Part shown: positions 33,847 through 44,633 of the stretch, piece by piece
How positions within the stretch are numbered: the stretch's first letter is position 1
Layout: every line of letters begins with the position of its first letter
Assembly: GCA_965660635.1 (NCBI GenBank)
Contig: CBFIAS010000012.1
Location: forward strand, 1 to 46,354
Direction of reading: 5' to 3'
From: UBA7374 sp965660635
GTDB lineage: Bacteria; Verrucomicrobiota; Verrucomicrobiia; Opitutales; Coraliomargaritaceae
DNA length: 46,354 nt
Notes under the pieces: model-generated
What the model was told of the DNA's origin: nothing
Database searches by the model: none
Seen by the model: the letters and a program-made list of their open reading frames with translations, nothing else
Position numbers and translations under genes: made by a program

Positions 33847-36800
33847 TCAAGCCAAGTCAAATCGCTCGATCCCGCGGCGCACGTCAGAGAGGAAAGCTGC
33901 GGCCCCCGCGCCGTTGATCCAGCGGTGGTCGAAGGTCAACACCAGCGAAACCGTCTCGATCAAGGCTCCGTCCGGCCCGTCGGGATCCGGCGCCTTCACC
34001 GGAGCGCCGATAAAGAGCGTGGCCACCGAGGGCGGCACCACCACGGGGATGGCCGAGCGCACGCGGTACGCCCCCATGCTGGACATGACAACAGAGACCC
34101 GGTTCTTGGAGGCCGTCGATCCCTGGCGGGCGGCCCGCAAGGACTCGTTGAACGCGCCGGGAAAGGCGTCCCACTCCATTGTGTTGGCCTCCGGCAAGAC
34201 CGCCGTCTCCAGCTTGTCCCCGGGGCGGGCCACCGCCACGCCGAGGTCGAAACTTTCCGGATTCCGCTCCAGCCTGCCCTTGCCCGCCCAGGAAGAGAAA
34301 CGCTCGTGCCGCTCCATCGCGCGAACCACCGCCCAGGCCGTCATCACCGCCGTTGAAAGCGTGCCACCGGGCGTCTCCTTGCTGCGCAGGCGCGCGTCGC
34401 GCACCCGCTCCCAGCGGCAATCCATCTCGATCGTCGCGGGGATGATCCCCTCCATTAATTTCATCGCCTCAGTGGACAAGGCGGAGCCCTCCGGCCCGGC
34501 CTCCGGGGCTACCGGCTGGTCAAAGGGGATCCGCGTGTCCGGCCCGGCCGGGACTTGCCCCAGCCGAACAAGCGGCTGGCCCACCGCGACCTCGTCGCCG
34601 TCCTCCACAAGCCAAGCCTCCAGCACGCCCCCCGCATCGCTCTCGATCGGGAAGACCGCCTTGTCCGTCTCCACCTCGCAGAGCGAATCGTCCGCCTGCA
34701 CCGCCTCTCCGAGCTGCTTGAGGATAGAGACCAGGCGGGCCGTGCGGATGCCCTCGCCGAGAATGGGTACGTTGATCGTTCGTGTGGTCGTTTCCATGGT
34801 TGAATTGGCTGCGGGTGCGCCCGGCTCGGGAGAGGTACATCCGGCTGGCTCGAGCTTTCGCAGGGAGGATTCCAGCGTGCTGCCGAGCACGGTGTGGATC
34901 GCGCCCTCCACCCGCGCAGCGTCAGGCAGGGCCGCGTACTCGTAGACCGGGTTGAAGCCAACATGCACGTCCTCCTTGGAGACGAGGACTGGCGGGCTCT
35001 TGAGGGACTGCAGGACAGTGGGATCGGCGCACATCTCTGCGAGGATGGCCTGCCCGAGGCTGCCCGTGCGGTTGTCTTCCTGCACCACGAGCAGGCGGCC
35101 GGTCTTCTTTACCGAAGCGGCGATCTGCTCGCGATCCCAGGGAGCGAAGGAGCGCAGGTCAATCTGCTCGACGTCCAGGCCGGCATCCATTCCCTCCAAA
35201 GTCTTTTCCACCAGTTCGACGCAATTGCCCCAGGTGAGCAGCGTCATGAGGCTGCCCTCGCGGATCAAGCGCGCCTGCCCGAAGGGCACCGCCGGCACGC
35301 TTCCGGGGGTGGGCTGCTCGGCCCACATCAGGTGCTTGGGCAGGAGGATGATGGCTGGATCCTCCCCGTTCAGGGCTGTCCAGAAAAGACCGGCCACATC
35401 CTCCGGAGTGGAGGGCATGGCCACCTGCAGGCCGGGGATCCGCGCGATCGTGCCCTCCGCTGACTGGCTGTGCCAGAGGGCTCCGCCGGGCAGGTAACCC
35501 CCGCAAGGGGCGTAGATCACGAGCGGGCATTTCCACTGCCCGAAGCTGCGCCAGCGCAGCGTGGCCATGTTGGAGACCAGTTGGTTCCAGCCGGGGTGGA
35601 TGAAATCGACGAACTGGATCTCGAAGCAGGGCCGCTTGCCGTAGGAGGCCAGCCCCACAGCCACCCCCAGGATAGTCGATTCCGCGAGGGGCGCGTTGAC
35701 CGCCCGGGAAGGATCCTTGGTCGAGAGCCCGGCTGTGAGGTTGAAGACCCCGCCTTTTGGATCGGCGATGTCCTGCCCGAAGAAGACAACCTCGGGCAGG
35801 GTGTCGATGGCATGGTGAAAGATCCGGTTGGCTGCGTCCAGCATCCGGCAGGCGGGCTCCAGCTCCAGGCCGGGCGCAGACGACGGCCCAGGCTCCCCGG
35901 CTGTGAGGTGCAGGCAAGTCTCCTCACCAAGCGGATCAGCCGCGCGGCCCGCAGCTGAGTAGGTCTCGCGGATACTCGCGCGGACTGCTTCCTGTATAGC
36001 TTCGGCTTCTGCCTCGTCGAGTACCCCGTCCGCGATCAGCCGGGACTGGTATTGCAAGACCGGGTCGCCCGCCTCAAGGGCCTCGAGCACGTCCTCGCCG
36101 CGGTAGCGGCGCTGGTCGTCGGCACTGGAATGACTGGAAAGGCGCTCCACCTGGCACCAGAGAAACGACGGGCCCTCTCCCGCCCGGGCACGCTGGATGG
36201 CAATGCGGCCCGCCTCCGCCACGGCCTCGGGATCGCTCCCGTCCACGCGGATCCAGTCGTCCTCGCTGAGCACGCCGAGCGCCAGCGGAGTAGTCTGGGT
36301 GGTGTCCGTGCTGATCGCCACGCGGTTGTCCTGCACAGCCAGGACCAGGGGCAAGTTGCGCTCCTTGGCAAAGCAGACCGCCTCGAAGAAATCCCCCTGC
36401 CGGGCAGAGGCCTCTCCGGTCGAGGCGTAGACCACCGATTGCCGGCCGTCCAACTGCATCCCCCAGGCGGCCCCGCAAGCCGGGAGCAGGTGCGATCCGA
36501 CGGGGGAGGCATGGCTCCAGATGTTCAACCCGCGGTCACTGTAGTGGCCGGGCAGTTGCCGGCCACCGCTGGAGGAATCGCGTTTCGCATGGAAGGCCAG
36601 GGCCAGGTCTGCGTCGCTCAAGCCCCGCTGGAGGCAGAAGGCACGATCCCGGTAATAGGGGAAGGCGTAATCCCCCTCCTGCAGGTGTAAAGCCATCGCG
36701 GCAAAGGCCTCGTGCCCCATCCCGGAAATGTGGAACCAGCCCCGCCCCTGCCGGATCAGGCTCTGTTCACGCAAGTCTCCCAGGCGGCTGCGCCAAAGTG

Positions 36801-36867
36801 TCTTGAGCAGGGCGAGCCTGGTTTCCCTGTCCAGCGGAGCTGCTTGAAGTAAGTCCTTTTTTGACAT
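33847..36867 (-). CDS. Fused 2-oxoacid dehydrogenase E1alpha-E1beta-E2
   Basis: A single 1006-residue chain. E1alpha: about 10-310, with the TPP signature GEASARQGDFFEA through VQDNRVAIST (158-187), closest in style to branched-chain E1alpha. E1beta: about 340-665 (VVFFGQDIADPKGG, ESTILGVAVGLA, MATLRWRS). Lipoyl domain: 697-770 with lipoyl-Lys736 in EVETDKAVF. E2 acyltransferase: about 795-1006. No peripheral subunit-binding domain is visible between lipoyl and catalytic domains. The E2 motif HRxxDG reads HRWING, so the catalytic Asp is Asn985. No E3 gene is nearby. ATG at 36867 is used; the frame is open to 36999 without homology. The substrate is a 2-oxoacid, identity uncertain. Confidence 0.9.
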   Translation of the reverse strand: MSKKDLLQAAPLDRETRLALLKTLWRSRLGDLREQSLIRQGRGWFHISGMGHEAFAAMALHLQEGDYAFPYYRDRAFCLQRGLSDADLALAFHAKRDSSSGGRQLPGHYSDRGLNIWSHASPVGSHLLPACGAAWGMQLDGRQSVVYASTGEASARQGDFFEAVCFAKERNLPLVLAVQDNRVAISTDTTQTTPLALGVLSEDDWIRVDGSDPEAVAEAGRIAIQRARAGEGPSFLWCQVERLSSHSSADDQRRYRGEDVLEALEAGDPVLQYQSRLIADGVLDEAEAEAIQEAVRASIRETYSAAGRAADPLGEETCLHLTAGEPGPSSAPGLELEPACRMLDAANRIFHHAIDTLPEVVFFGQDIADPKGGVFNLTAGLSTKDPSRAVNAPLAESTILGVAVGLASYGKRPCFEIQFVDFIHPGWNQLVSNMATLRWRSFGQWKCPLVIYAPCGGYLPGGALWHSQSAEGTIARIPGLQVAMPSTPEDVAGLFWTALNGEDPAIILLPKHLMWAEQPTPGSVPAVPFGQARLIREGSLMTLLTWGNCVELVEKTLEGMDAGLDVEQIDLRSFAPWDREQIAASVKKTGRLLVVQEDNRTGSLGQAILAEMCADPTVLQSLKSPPVLVSKEDVHVGFNPVYEYAALPDAARVEGAIHTVLGSTLESSLRKLEPAGCTSPEPGAPAANSTMETTTRTINVPILGEGIRTARLVSILKQLGEAVQADDSLCEVETDKAVFPIESDAGGVLEAWLVEDGDEVAVGQPLVRLGQVPAGPDTRIPFDQPVAPEAGPEGSALSTEAMKLMEGIIPATIEMDCRWERVRDARLRSKETPGGTLSTAVMTAWAVVRAMERHERFSSWAGKGRLERNPESFDLGVAVARPGDKLETAVLPEANTMEWDAFPGAFNESLRAARQGSTASKNRVSVVMSSMGAYRVRSAIPVVVPPSVATLFIGAPVKAPDPDGPDGALIETVSLVLTFDHRWINGAGAAAFLSDVRRGIERFDLA

Positions 36868-37010
36868 GAATCGGAGGGGGCGCGTCGGCAGCAGGCGCGT
36901 ATTTAAGCTAGAGATTATACAATCATCCGGACGCGCTCCTCGCAAGTACGAAACCGCACGCGGATCCGCATAGTCTGTAAGGCCAGTCGAGGGATTCACG
37001 AAATGTCACG

Positions 37011-37520
37011 GTGAAACCATTCTTGTTCCTCATGTCACTCGCCACAATCATCACCAGCCTGCAGGCCAACGGTCTGGATATTGACTCGCCCGCGCCGGAC
37101 TTGACGGCAACCGACCACTCGGGGGAAAGTGTCGATCTCTCCGCCCTGCTTGGCACGGGCAAAGTCGTGGTCTTCTTTTATCCCATGGCTGACACGCCGG
37201 GGTGCACCAAACAAGCCTGCAGCCTGCGCGACGGATGGACCACTCTACAAGAGCGCGGCGTCTCCATCATCGGCGTGTCTTCCGACCGCCCGAAGGCGCA
37301 AAAGAAGTTCAAGGACAAGTACGCCCTGCCCTACCGGCTGATCGCCGACACGGACCAGGCCGTGGCGAAGGCTTTCGGCAAGGGCCGCTGGAGCCGTCAG
37401 GCCTATCTCTTCATCGACGGCAAGGTCGCATGGCGTGATCTCAGTGCATCGACCGGCCGGCAGTACGAGGATGTCATCGCCGCGCTCGACAAGCTGGAAG
37501 GCCCGGCATCAGAAGAATAG
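37011..37520 (+). CDS. Exported peroxiredoxin (BCP/AhpC-TSA family)
   Basis: A 169-residue thiol peroxidase with an N-terminal signal segment (MKPFLFLMSLATIITSLQAN), which suggests a periplasmic location, unusual for the cytoplasmic BCP group. FFYPMADTPGCTKQAC carries the peroxidatic Cys65 and a resolving Cys70 spaced as in atypical two-Cys BCP/PrxQ enzymes. GTG start. It is divergent from the dehydrogenase gene (143 bases) and its last 12 bases overlap the end of the convergent opcA gene. Confidence 0.9.
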   Translation: MKPFLFLMSLATIITSLQANGLDIDSPAPDLTATDHSGESVDLSALLGTGKVVVFFYPMADTPGCTKQACSLRDGWTTLQERGVSIIGVSSDRPKAQKKFKDKYALPYRLIADTDQAVAKAFGKGRWSRQAYLFIDGKVAWRDLSASTGRQYEDVIAALDKLEGPASEE

Positions 37521-38495
37521 TGCCTCGGCCAACGCGTTTTCCAGAGGGAGCAGCCGGATGTGGGTAGGGATGCGCTCCTCGCGTCCTGCAAAACATGCCA
37601 CGATCTCGCCGCGGGTGCCGTCCTCCTGCATGCTCCAGCAAAGACGGTTGTTATTGTCGTAGCGCCACTCCATCGAGAGGCAAGGAGTGCCCGGAGCCGG
37701 GTCGGCGACCGGCGCCCCGATGGGAGGGAACCCGTTGTCCTCTCCCGGCTCCGCGCAATGCCTGGCCAGGCAGGAGGCGACCCATTGACACAGTGCGGCG
37801 GCCTCCCCGCTGAAGCCTGGCGCGTGACGGATCGTCACGTCTGCCAGCCCGCAGCAAAGTGATTCCATATCGTGGCCGCTCAAATACTGGCCAATCGACT
37901 GGCGCACCGGGAGAATGCGGGCCGCCGCCAGATCACGCACCCGGTTGGGCTGCGGCCAGTCCAGCGCAGCCAGGTCGTCCGGCTCGATGCTGCTGTCGTA
38001 GACGCAGCGGCGCACGCCGGTCAGCAGGTTCTCGAAGTAGCCCTCAATGCGCTGCCGGGGGACGCCGCTGAACCAGTGGTAAGTCGGCAGGTCGCTCTCC
38101 AGCCAGGTCGACACCTGGTTCGAGAGGTAGCCGGAATCCTCCGGCTGGTAGCTCAAAAGAAGCGCCTCGCAGCAGCACATCTCCCGGTGCGTGCTGCCGA
38201 TGTAGCACTGGCTGAAGAGCCTGGCCGTCATTGCGCCGCTTCCCGCTTCCCGCGGGCAGAGCACGATGATGCGGCTGGGATAGCGCTGGGCAAAACGGAT
38301 CAGGCCGTCGAAGCGGTTTCGCGCATCGGCCGGAGAGGTTTCCTTGCCAAAGTGCAGCACCACGTTCATCTGCGAGGCGCGAAACTCGGAGGGCGAATGC
38401 TCCGATGCATCGCCCGCCCACATGGTGTCGAGCCGGCAGGTAACTTCTTCCACCGGAAGGGCGATACCGGGCAGGGCGTCTATAAGTTCAGCCAT
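37509..38495 (-). CDS. opcA: Glucose-6-phosphate dehydrogenase assembly protein OpcA
   Basis: A 328-residue OpcA-family protein that in cyanobacteria and actinobacteria activates G6PDH in a redox-dependent way. MNVVLHFG, RYPSRIIVLCPRE, GSTHREMCCCEALLLSYQ, LESDLPTYHWFSGVP and DSSIEPDDLAAL are the family motifs. It is rich in cysteine. It lies directly downstream of zwf (48 bases), which confirms the assignment. Its 3' end overlaps the peroxiredoxin gene tail to tail by 12 bases. Confidence 0.9.
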   Translation of the reverse strand: MAELIDALPGIALPVEEVTCRLDTMWAGDASEHSPSEFRASQMNVVLHFGKETSPADARNRFDGLIRFAQRYPSRIIVLCPREAGSGAMTARLFSQCYIGSTHREMCCCEALLLSYQPEDSGYLSNQVSTWLESDLPTYHWFSGVPRQRIEGYFENLLTGVRRCVYDSSIEPDDLAALDWPQPNRVRDLAAARILPVRQSIGQYLSGHDMESLCCGLADVTIRHAPGFSGEAAALCQWVASCLARHCAEPGEDNGFPPIGAPVADPAPGTPCLSMEWRYDNNNRLCWSMQEDGTRGEIVACFAGREERIPTHIRLLPLENALAEALFF

Positions 38496-38543
38496 GAGTC
38501 GTGTCCCGCGTTGCAGTTCGGTTCTTCAATACTCCCGGAAGAA

Positions 38544-40093
<1,550 letters not shown>

Positions 40094-40097
<4 letters not shown>

Positions 40098-40579
40098 GGG
40101 GTGCGGCTGTCGGGCCGGAAATGCTTGTGGAAGAGTTCGATGTTTTTGTAGTGGCGCGGTTCGCCCCGGCCGTCATGCAGCAGTTGAACCTCTATGATAT
40201 CAAAACGGAAGTGTTTCGCTGGATACGACATTTGCCGGAGGAAGGCTTTGCAAGCAAGTTCGAGACCGGCCTTTTTCCGGCCGTCCACCGAATAATAGCC
40301 GGAAACCAGCGCTGTCGCCTTGCGCGCGCGGACCTCGATGAAGACCAGGACCTCCCCGTCGCGGCAGATCAGGTCCACCTCATGCCGCTTGTGGCGCCAG
40401 TTGCGGGCGACTATCCGGTAGTTCAACCGGCGGCAGTAGCGGCGGGCAACCCGTTCTCCGAAGCGGCCGCGCTCCGCACGGGTGCTGTTTTCCGGCAGAC
40501 GGCCGGCCCAGTGGAAGAAAAGAGATTCACAAACGCGATGAATACGTTTCAAGTATGCGGGCGTGTTGGACAAAGACAC
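40094..40579 (-). CDS. YraN family (UPF0102) endonuclease-like protein
   Basis: A 161-residue protein of the YraN/UPF0102 family with a restriction-endonuclease-like fold. GERVARRYCRRLNYRIVARN, HEVDLICRDGEVLVFIEVRAR (Glu/Asp and the E-V-R/K core) are the family signature; the usual active-site 'VEVK' lysine is Arg here. The N-terminus is 30 residues longer than usual. GTG start at 40579. Its stop overlaps the zwf start (ATGA), and it diverges from the FAD oxidoreductase gene within 40 bases. Confidence 0.9.
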
Positions 40580-40616
40580 GCCACCGAATTAATAACGATT
40601 TTTTACATAGGCAATA

Positions 40617-41687
40617 ATTATCCACAACGATTCAACACAGCCAAACCTGGTCGTCGGGGCCGGACTCGCCGGAAGCCTGCTCGCCTGGCATCTGGAGCAA
40701 GCCGGCGAGCCGGTTCTGCTCATGGGCCAGAGCGATGGCCATTGCGCCTCGATGGCGGCAGGGGGCCTGGTCAACCCCGTCACCGGACGGTGGGCCGTGA
40801 AAAGCTGGCGCATCGACGACCTGCTTCCCCTCGCGGAAAGCACCTACCGGGCAATTGAATCCAGCCTGGGCATCTCCGTTTACCATCCGCTACCACTGCG
40901 ACGCTACTGCCTGAATGCCGATGACGTAAAGCGCGTGCAACGACGCATGCGCAACCCGCGCTACGACGATGTACTCGGCCCGTTTTTCAACCAGGGAGAA
41001 GCACCCGTTCCGCTGCGCGACGAATACGGGAGCTTCGCCGTTAAACGGGCCGCCTATCTGGACATGCCCCGGCTCCTCGAAGCCCTGCGAGCCCGGTACG
41101 GCTGCATCGACGAGAAGTTTGAGCACGAGCAACTGGCCCCCTCCGGGCAAGGCTGGCAGTACAAGGGTATTTCCGCGAAGCGGGTCTTCTTCTGCGAGGG
41201 GGCCGCAGTGCGGGACAATCCATGGTTCCGCTGCCTGCCGGTCGATCCAATCAAAGGCGAGACGCTCCTGCTTGAGGAGAAGGAGGCGATTCTCCCGCGA
41301 GGCATCTTCCACCACCAGAAGTGGATTCTCTCCCACGGAAACGGACGTTGCCGAACCGGATCAACCTATGACGAGAAAGATGCGAGTCCGCTGCCCACCC
41401 GGGAGGGCGCCGATATCCTGCTAGGCGCTCTCCATTCCTGCCCGGCAGGCAAGTTCGAATTGCTCGAACACAAGGCCGGGCTCCGGCCAACCACTCCAGA
41501 CACCCGGCCCGTCCTGGGAAGCCTACCCGGCGCTGAAAGCCTGTATATCCTGAACGGTCTCGGCTCGAAGGGTGCCTCCACCGCGCCGCTGATGTGCCGC
41601 TGGCTACTCCGGCACGTCCTGGAGCAGGAACCGCTCGATCCGGAAGTCGATTGCAAGCGTTTCACCCCTCAACAAGCCAAGCCATGA
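40617..41687 (+). CDS. FAD-dependent oxidoreductase, MnmL/MnmC1-like (start codon non-canonical)
   Basis: A DAO-family flavoprotein of about 356 residues. LVVGAGLAGSLLAWHLEQAG is the FAD-binding Rossmann start, and GGLVNPVTGRW, DPIKGETLLL, HKAGLRPTTPDTRPVLG and LNGLGSKGAS are family motifs seen also in the oxidase half of MnmC. It overlaps an MnmM/YtqB-type methyltransferase gene (ATGA), so it probably performs cmnm5U to nm5U conversion on tRNA (inference). No ATG, GTG or TTG exists between the in-frame stop at 40608-40610 and the Rossmann motif; ATA 40614, ATT 40617, ATC 40620 or CTG 40647 must serve. The ATG at 40722 would delete the Rossmann motif. A weak AGG precedes ATT by five bases. 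Confidence 0.8.
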   Translation: MIHNDSTQPNLVVGAGLAGSLLAWHLEQAGEPVLLMGQSDGHCASMAAGGLVNPVTGRWAVKSWRIDDLLPLAESTYRAIESSLGISVYHPLPLRRYCLNADDVKRVQRRMRNPRYDDVLGPFFNQGEAPVPLRDEYGSFAVKRAAYLDMPRLLEALRARYGCIDEKFEHEQLAPSGQGWQYKGISAKRVFFCEGAAVRDNPWFRCLPVDPIKGETLLLEEKEAILPRGIFHHQKWILSHGNGRCRTGSTYDEKDASPLPTREGADILLGALHSCPAGKFELLEHKAGLRPTTPDTRPVLGSLPGAESLYILNGLGSKGASTAPLMCRWLLRHVLEQEPLDPEVDCKRFTPQQAKP

Positions 41688-42304
41688 GACTCACCGAACG
41701 AGCGCACGATCACTTGGAGCAATCCCTGCGCCCCGGGGATCTTGCCATTGATGCAACCGCCGGCAACGGACATGACTGCCTGAAAATCGCCCAGCTCGTC
41801 GCTCCGCACGGCCAACTTATCGCCATCGACCGGCAGGCGCCAGCCATTGATGCCAGCCGTGACCGCCTGGGAAAACACAAGCTTGAGCACCTCTGCCGGT
41901 TCATCGAAGACGACCATGCCAACGCCCTACGCGCGCTCGCCGCGCAACATCCCGGAGAGGCCAGTGCGGTTGTCTTCAACCTCGGCTACTTGCCCGGCAG
42001 CGACAAATCCATCCTCACCCAGCCCGCCAGCACGCTACCCGCGCTGGATGCAGCCAACGTCCTCCTCAAGCCCGGTGGCATCCTGCTCGTCACAGCCTAC
42101 CGCGGCCACCAGGGCGGCATGGCCGAGGCCGAAGCAGTGGCCCGCTGGATGGAAGCATTTCCCGGCCCGGTGGCGTGCCATGAACCGGACATTGCCGGAG
42201 GCGGTGCGCCCCCGCCTATTCTTTGGGTGGCGTCGACAGCAGGACACGGTCAAGCCGCACCCGGTGCAACTCCAGAAAATCATCCGCCCCCTGCCGGGAG
42301 ATGA
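41684..42304 (+). CDS. mnmM: SAM-dependent methyltransferase, MnmM/YtqB type
   Basis: A 206-residue class I methyltransferase. AIDATAGNGHDCLKIAQLV is the SAM motif, and FNLGYLPGSDKSI and LLKPGGILLVTAYRGHQGG are diagnostic of the YtqB group, shown in Gram-positive bacteria to methylate nm5s2U in tRNA (MnmM). Coupled by ATGA overlap to the FAD oxidoreductase. The last 23 residues (after ILWVAS) are low-complexity and lie in an 89-base tail-to-tail overlap with the DUF4838 gene, so the 3' end may have been altered. Confidence 0.85.
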   Translation: MRLTERAHDHLEQSLRPGDLAIDATAGNGHDCLKIAQLVAPHGQLIAIDRQAPAIDASRDRLGKHKLEHLCRFIEDDHANALRALAAQHPGEASAVVFNLGYLPGSDKSILTQPASTLPALDAANVLLKPGGILLVTAYRGHQGGMAEAEAVARWMEAFPGPVACHEPDIAGGGAPPPILWVASTAGHGQAAPGATPENHPPPAGR

Positions 42305-44633
42305 GGAAACGCACCTTCAGCAATACCGCCCCCTCTGGAGCAACTGACGGTATGCGCAACCGCCGCACTCGGTCCACTGCGCCCCGGGGCAGCTGAACCG
42401 GCAGCGTCCATTGGACCAATTTGCCGTCCGCATCATACCAGTCCATGTACACCTGGCTGCGGTTGTCCGGGCTGATCTGGTACTTGCAGTCAAACTCCAG
42501 CACATAGCCGTCGCCCGGCTTCACCGGCACCTCGGCAAAAACCGAGCACATGTCTGCACCGGAGACATGGATGCCCCGCTCCGGCGTCACCCCTTCAATC
42601 CGGAAATGCTCGTAGGGCCGGAAGTCAAAGTGCCAGCCCGGAATAACGGGAAGATCCGGCCCGAGGAAGGAGAACCGATGCACCTGCCCCTCCACGTGCC
42701 GCAAAAAGACGTTGCCCATGGCCGGCACCCGCTTGCCCGAACGCCAACCAACAGCCGCCTGTGCCGGAGCCTCGTAGCCCTCTGGGGCGGCATCCAGCCA
42801 CATCAGCGCCAGAGGCGTCGGATCCGACTGCGCCATGCGGGTGAAATAACGCAAGCGCTCGTGGCACGGCTCTTCAACCAGTGCATCAGCGTAGGACCGG
42901 AAGTCGTCGCGCAACTGGTGGAAGCGCTCCAGCAATGCGGGCAGGACTTCGGCATCGCCCTCCATGCAGGCGGACAGCAGATCGCCCCGCGCCTGGTGAA
43001 ATTCCGAATATTTCCGGGTCAAGCGGAACGCTTCCGCAACCACTCCGATCCGGCCGGCGAAGCGCGAGCCAGGATCGACCAACGTATTTGATTCTTCAAT
43101 ACAGGCCTGCATCACATCCAGCACATCGGGCGACATCAACTCGATGCCCGCCTCGTCGAGATAGAACTTGATCCAGTCCGCCTTTCCAACGTGGGCATCG
43201 CGGTGCGACTCGGCAGTCTCATAGAAGCGGCGCGTGGGAACCGCCGCCGGGCCGAAGAACTCCTCGTAGAATTCGACCAGGAGCTTGCCCGCGTCCTCGC
43301 GCGGATCCCAGAGCAAGCGCGAAGTCAGCCAGGCCTTGGCCCCGTCCAGCCCCCAGGCTCCCGGCAGTTGCGAAAAGAACACGTCCACCCCAGAACGGTG
43401 CAAGTGCTTGATACTCTCGTCGATCCAGCGGTTGAACTGGCGCGGATAGGGGTAAGGCGCGCCGAAGTAGTAGTCCCAGGTGGCCACACGCCCCGCCCCG
43501 GACCCGCACCAGCGCTGGATCAAGGCGCGATCCTCCTCGCGGTAGGCCGGATCCTGCCATTGCGCCCGGTCCGAAGTCAGCACCGGCATGACGCGCGGAT
43601 GCAGCCGGATCGTAGGCGAAGCCTCCGTCCAGTAGTAGGCCAGCGCGGTGAGGTAGCGCGCCTGCCCGGAAGGCGTCTCCCAGGCGCCCGCCTCGTCGAA
43701 AACCCGCTCTGCCACCCGGTTCATGAAGGCAAAGACCAAATCCGTGTAGTCCGGCCGCTGGCGAAAAAATCGTAGCGGCTCGACTGCCTGCCGGGTGGCG
43801 GCCGACTCGTCGAAGCGAACATTGTCATTGACCGAGAGGGAGAAGCTCCGGCTCTCCGGGTTTTCCTCGAAGTGGCGCAGCGCCGCCTCCGCCGCAATCT
43901 CGACCGTCCGGGGATGGGTGAAGTCCGGCTGCGGATCGGTCGCCCCGCTGCCCTTCGGCTCCCGGCGTCGGCCCCGCACCTCGGCAAAGACCTCCGGCTC
44001 CGATTCATACAACTCCTTAGTGAAAACCCGCGCCAGATTGTGGTTGAAATGATAGCGGCCCGCGAGCCGGTTTCTCCGCGCGTATTCCGTGTTGCTCGGA
44101 TGCAAGCGCCGGTGGACAAAGGCCGGACGCTCGCTCCAGCGCCTGTCCGGGAAGCGGGCCGGCATTTCCCCGACGAGTTCCCTCCCGAGTTCCCCCGGCC
44201 AATACCAGCGCGCGCCAAAAAGATCCGAGCACAAGCCGTACAGTGCATTGGCCAGCCCTTCGTCCGACGCCGCCCGCACGATGAGGCGGGAGCCCTCCGG
44301 AACGATCTCGTAGCCCCCGTCACGCAGTCGGCTCCTCTCCGGCAAGCGATCCAGCACGACCGAATGCTTCGACCACCGGTTTCCGGAAATCTCCAGATCT
44401 ACTCCGCGCAAGCGTGCCACCGCCTGCAAGTCTGCCACCGCCTCCCGCAGACGCTCCCCCGCGTCTTCCGGCAATACGATAGGATGCAAGGCCTGCACCG
44501 CCAACTGCTGGGCGCCTAACTCCCGCTCGACCCGCCAGGCAGGCGCGCGCCCCGCCTCGACGGTCGAAATGACCGCCAGGCAAGAGAACATCCACAGCCA
44601 AGGTTTCAGCGCGACCAGCAGTGACTGTTTCAA
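42216..44633 (-). CDS. Secreted DUF4838 glycoside-hydrolase-like protein
   Basis: About 805 residues. A signal peptide (KQSLLVALKPWLWMFSCLAVISTVEAG) follows a TTG at 44633; the frame is open to a TTG at 44759 without meaningful upstream sequence. Residues 40-150 resemble the alpha-glucuronidase-type N-terminal domain (ASDEGLANALYGLCSDLFGARWYWPG). The DUF4838 core spans about 170-500 (HRRLHPSNTEY, FHFNHNL-like, HPRVMPVL, WDYYFGAPYPYPRQF). A C-terminal beta-sandwich of 150 residues may bind sugar. Probably acts on polysaccharide outside the cytoplasm; no catalytic residues are proven. Its 3' end overlaps the mnmM-like gene by 89 bases. Confidence 0.8.
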   Translation of the reverse strand: MKQSLLVALKPWLWMFSCLAVISTVEAGRAPAWRVERELGAQQLAVQALHPIVLPEDAGERLREAVADLQAVARLRGVDLEISGNRWSKHSVVLDRLPERSRLRDGGYEIVPEGSRLIVRAASDEGLANALYGLCSDLFGARWYWPGELGRELVGEMPARFPDRRWSERPAFVHRRLHPSNTEYARRNRLAGRYHFNHNLARVFTKELYESEPEVFAEVRGRRREPKGSGATDPQPDFTHPRTVEIAAEAALRHFEENPESRSFSLSVNDNVRFDESAATRQAVEPLRFFRQRPDYTDLVFAFMNRVAERVFDEAGAWETPSGQARYLTALAYYWTEASPTIRLHPRVMPVLTSDRAQWQDPAYREEDRALIQRWCGSGAGRVATWDYYFGAPYPYPRQFNRWIDESIKHLHRSGVDVFFSQLPGAWGLDGAKAWLTSRLLWDPREDAGKLLVEFYEEFFGPAAVPTRRFYETAESHRDAHVGKADWIKFYLDEAGIELMSPDVLDVMQACIEESNTLVDPGSRFAGRIGVVAEAFRLTRKYSEFHQARGDLLSACMEGDAEVLPALLERFHQLRDDFRSYADALVEEPCHERLRYFTRMAQSDPTPLALMWLDAAPEGYEAPAQAAVGWRSGKRVPAMGNVFLRHVEGQVHRFSFLGPDLPVIPGWHFDFRPYEHFRIEGVTPERGIHVSGADMCSVFAEVPVKPGDGYVLEFDCKYQISPDNRSQVYMDWYDADGKLVQWTLPVQLPRGAVDRVRRLRIPSVAPEGAVLLKVRFLISRQGADDFLELHRVRLDRVLLSTPPKE

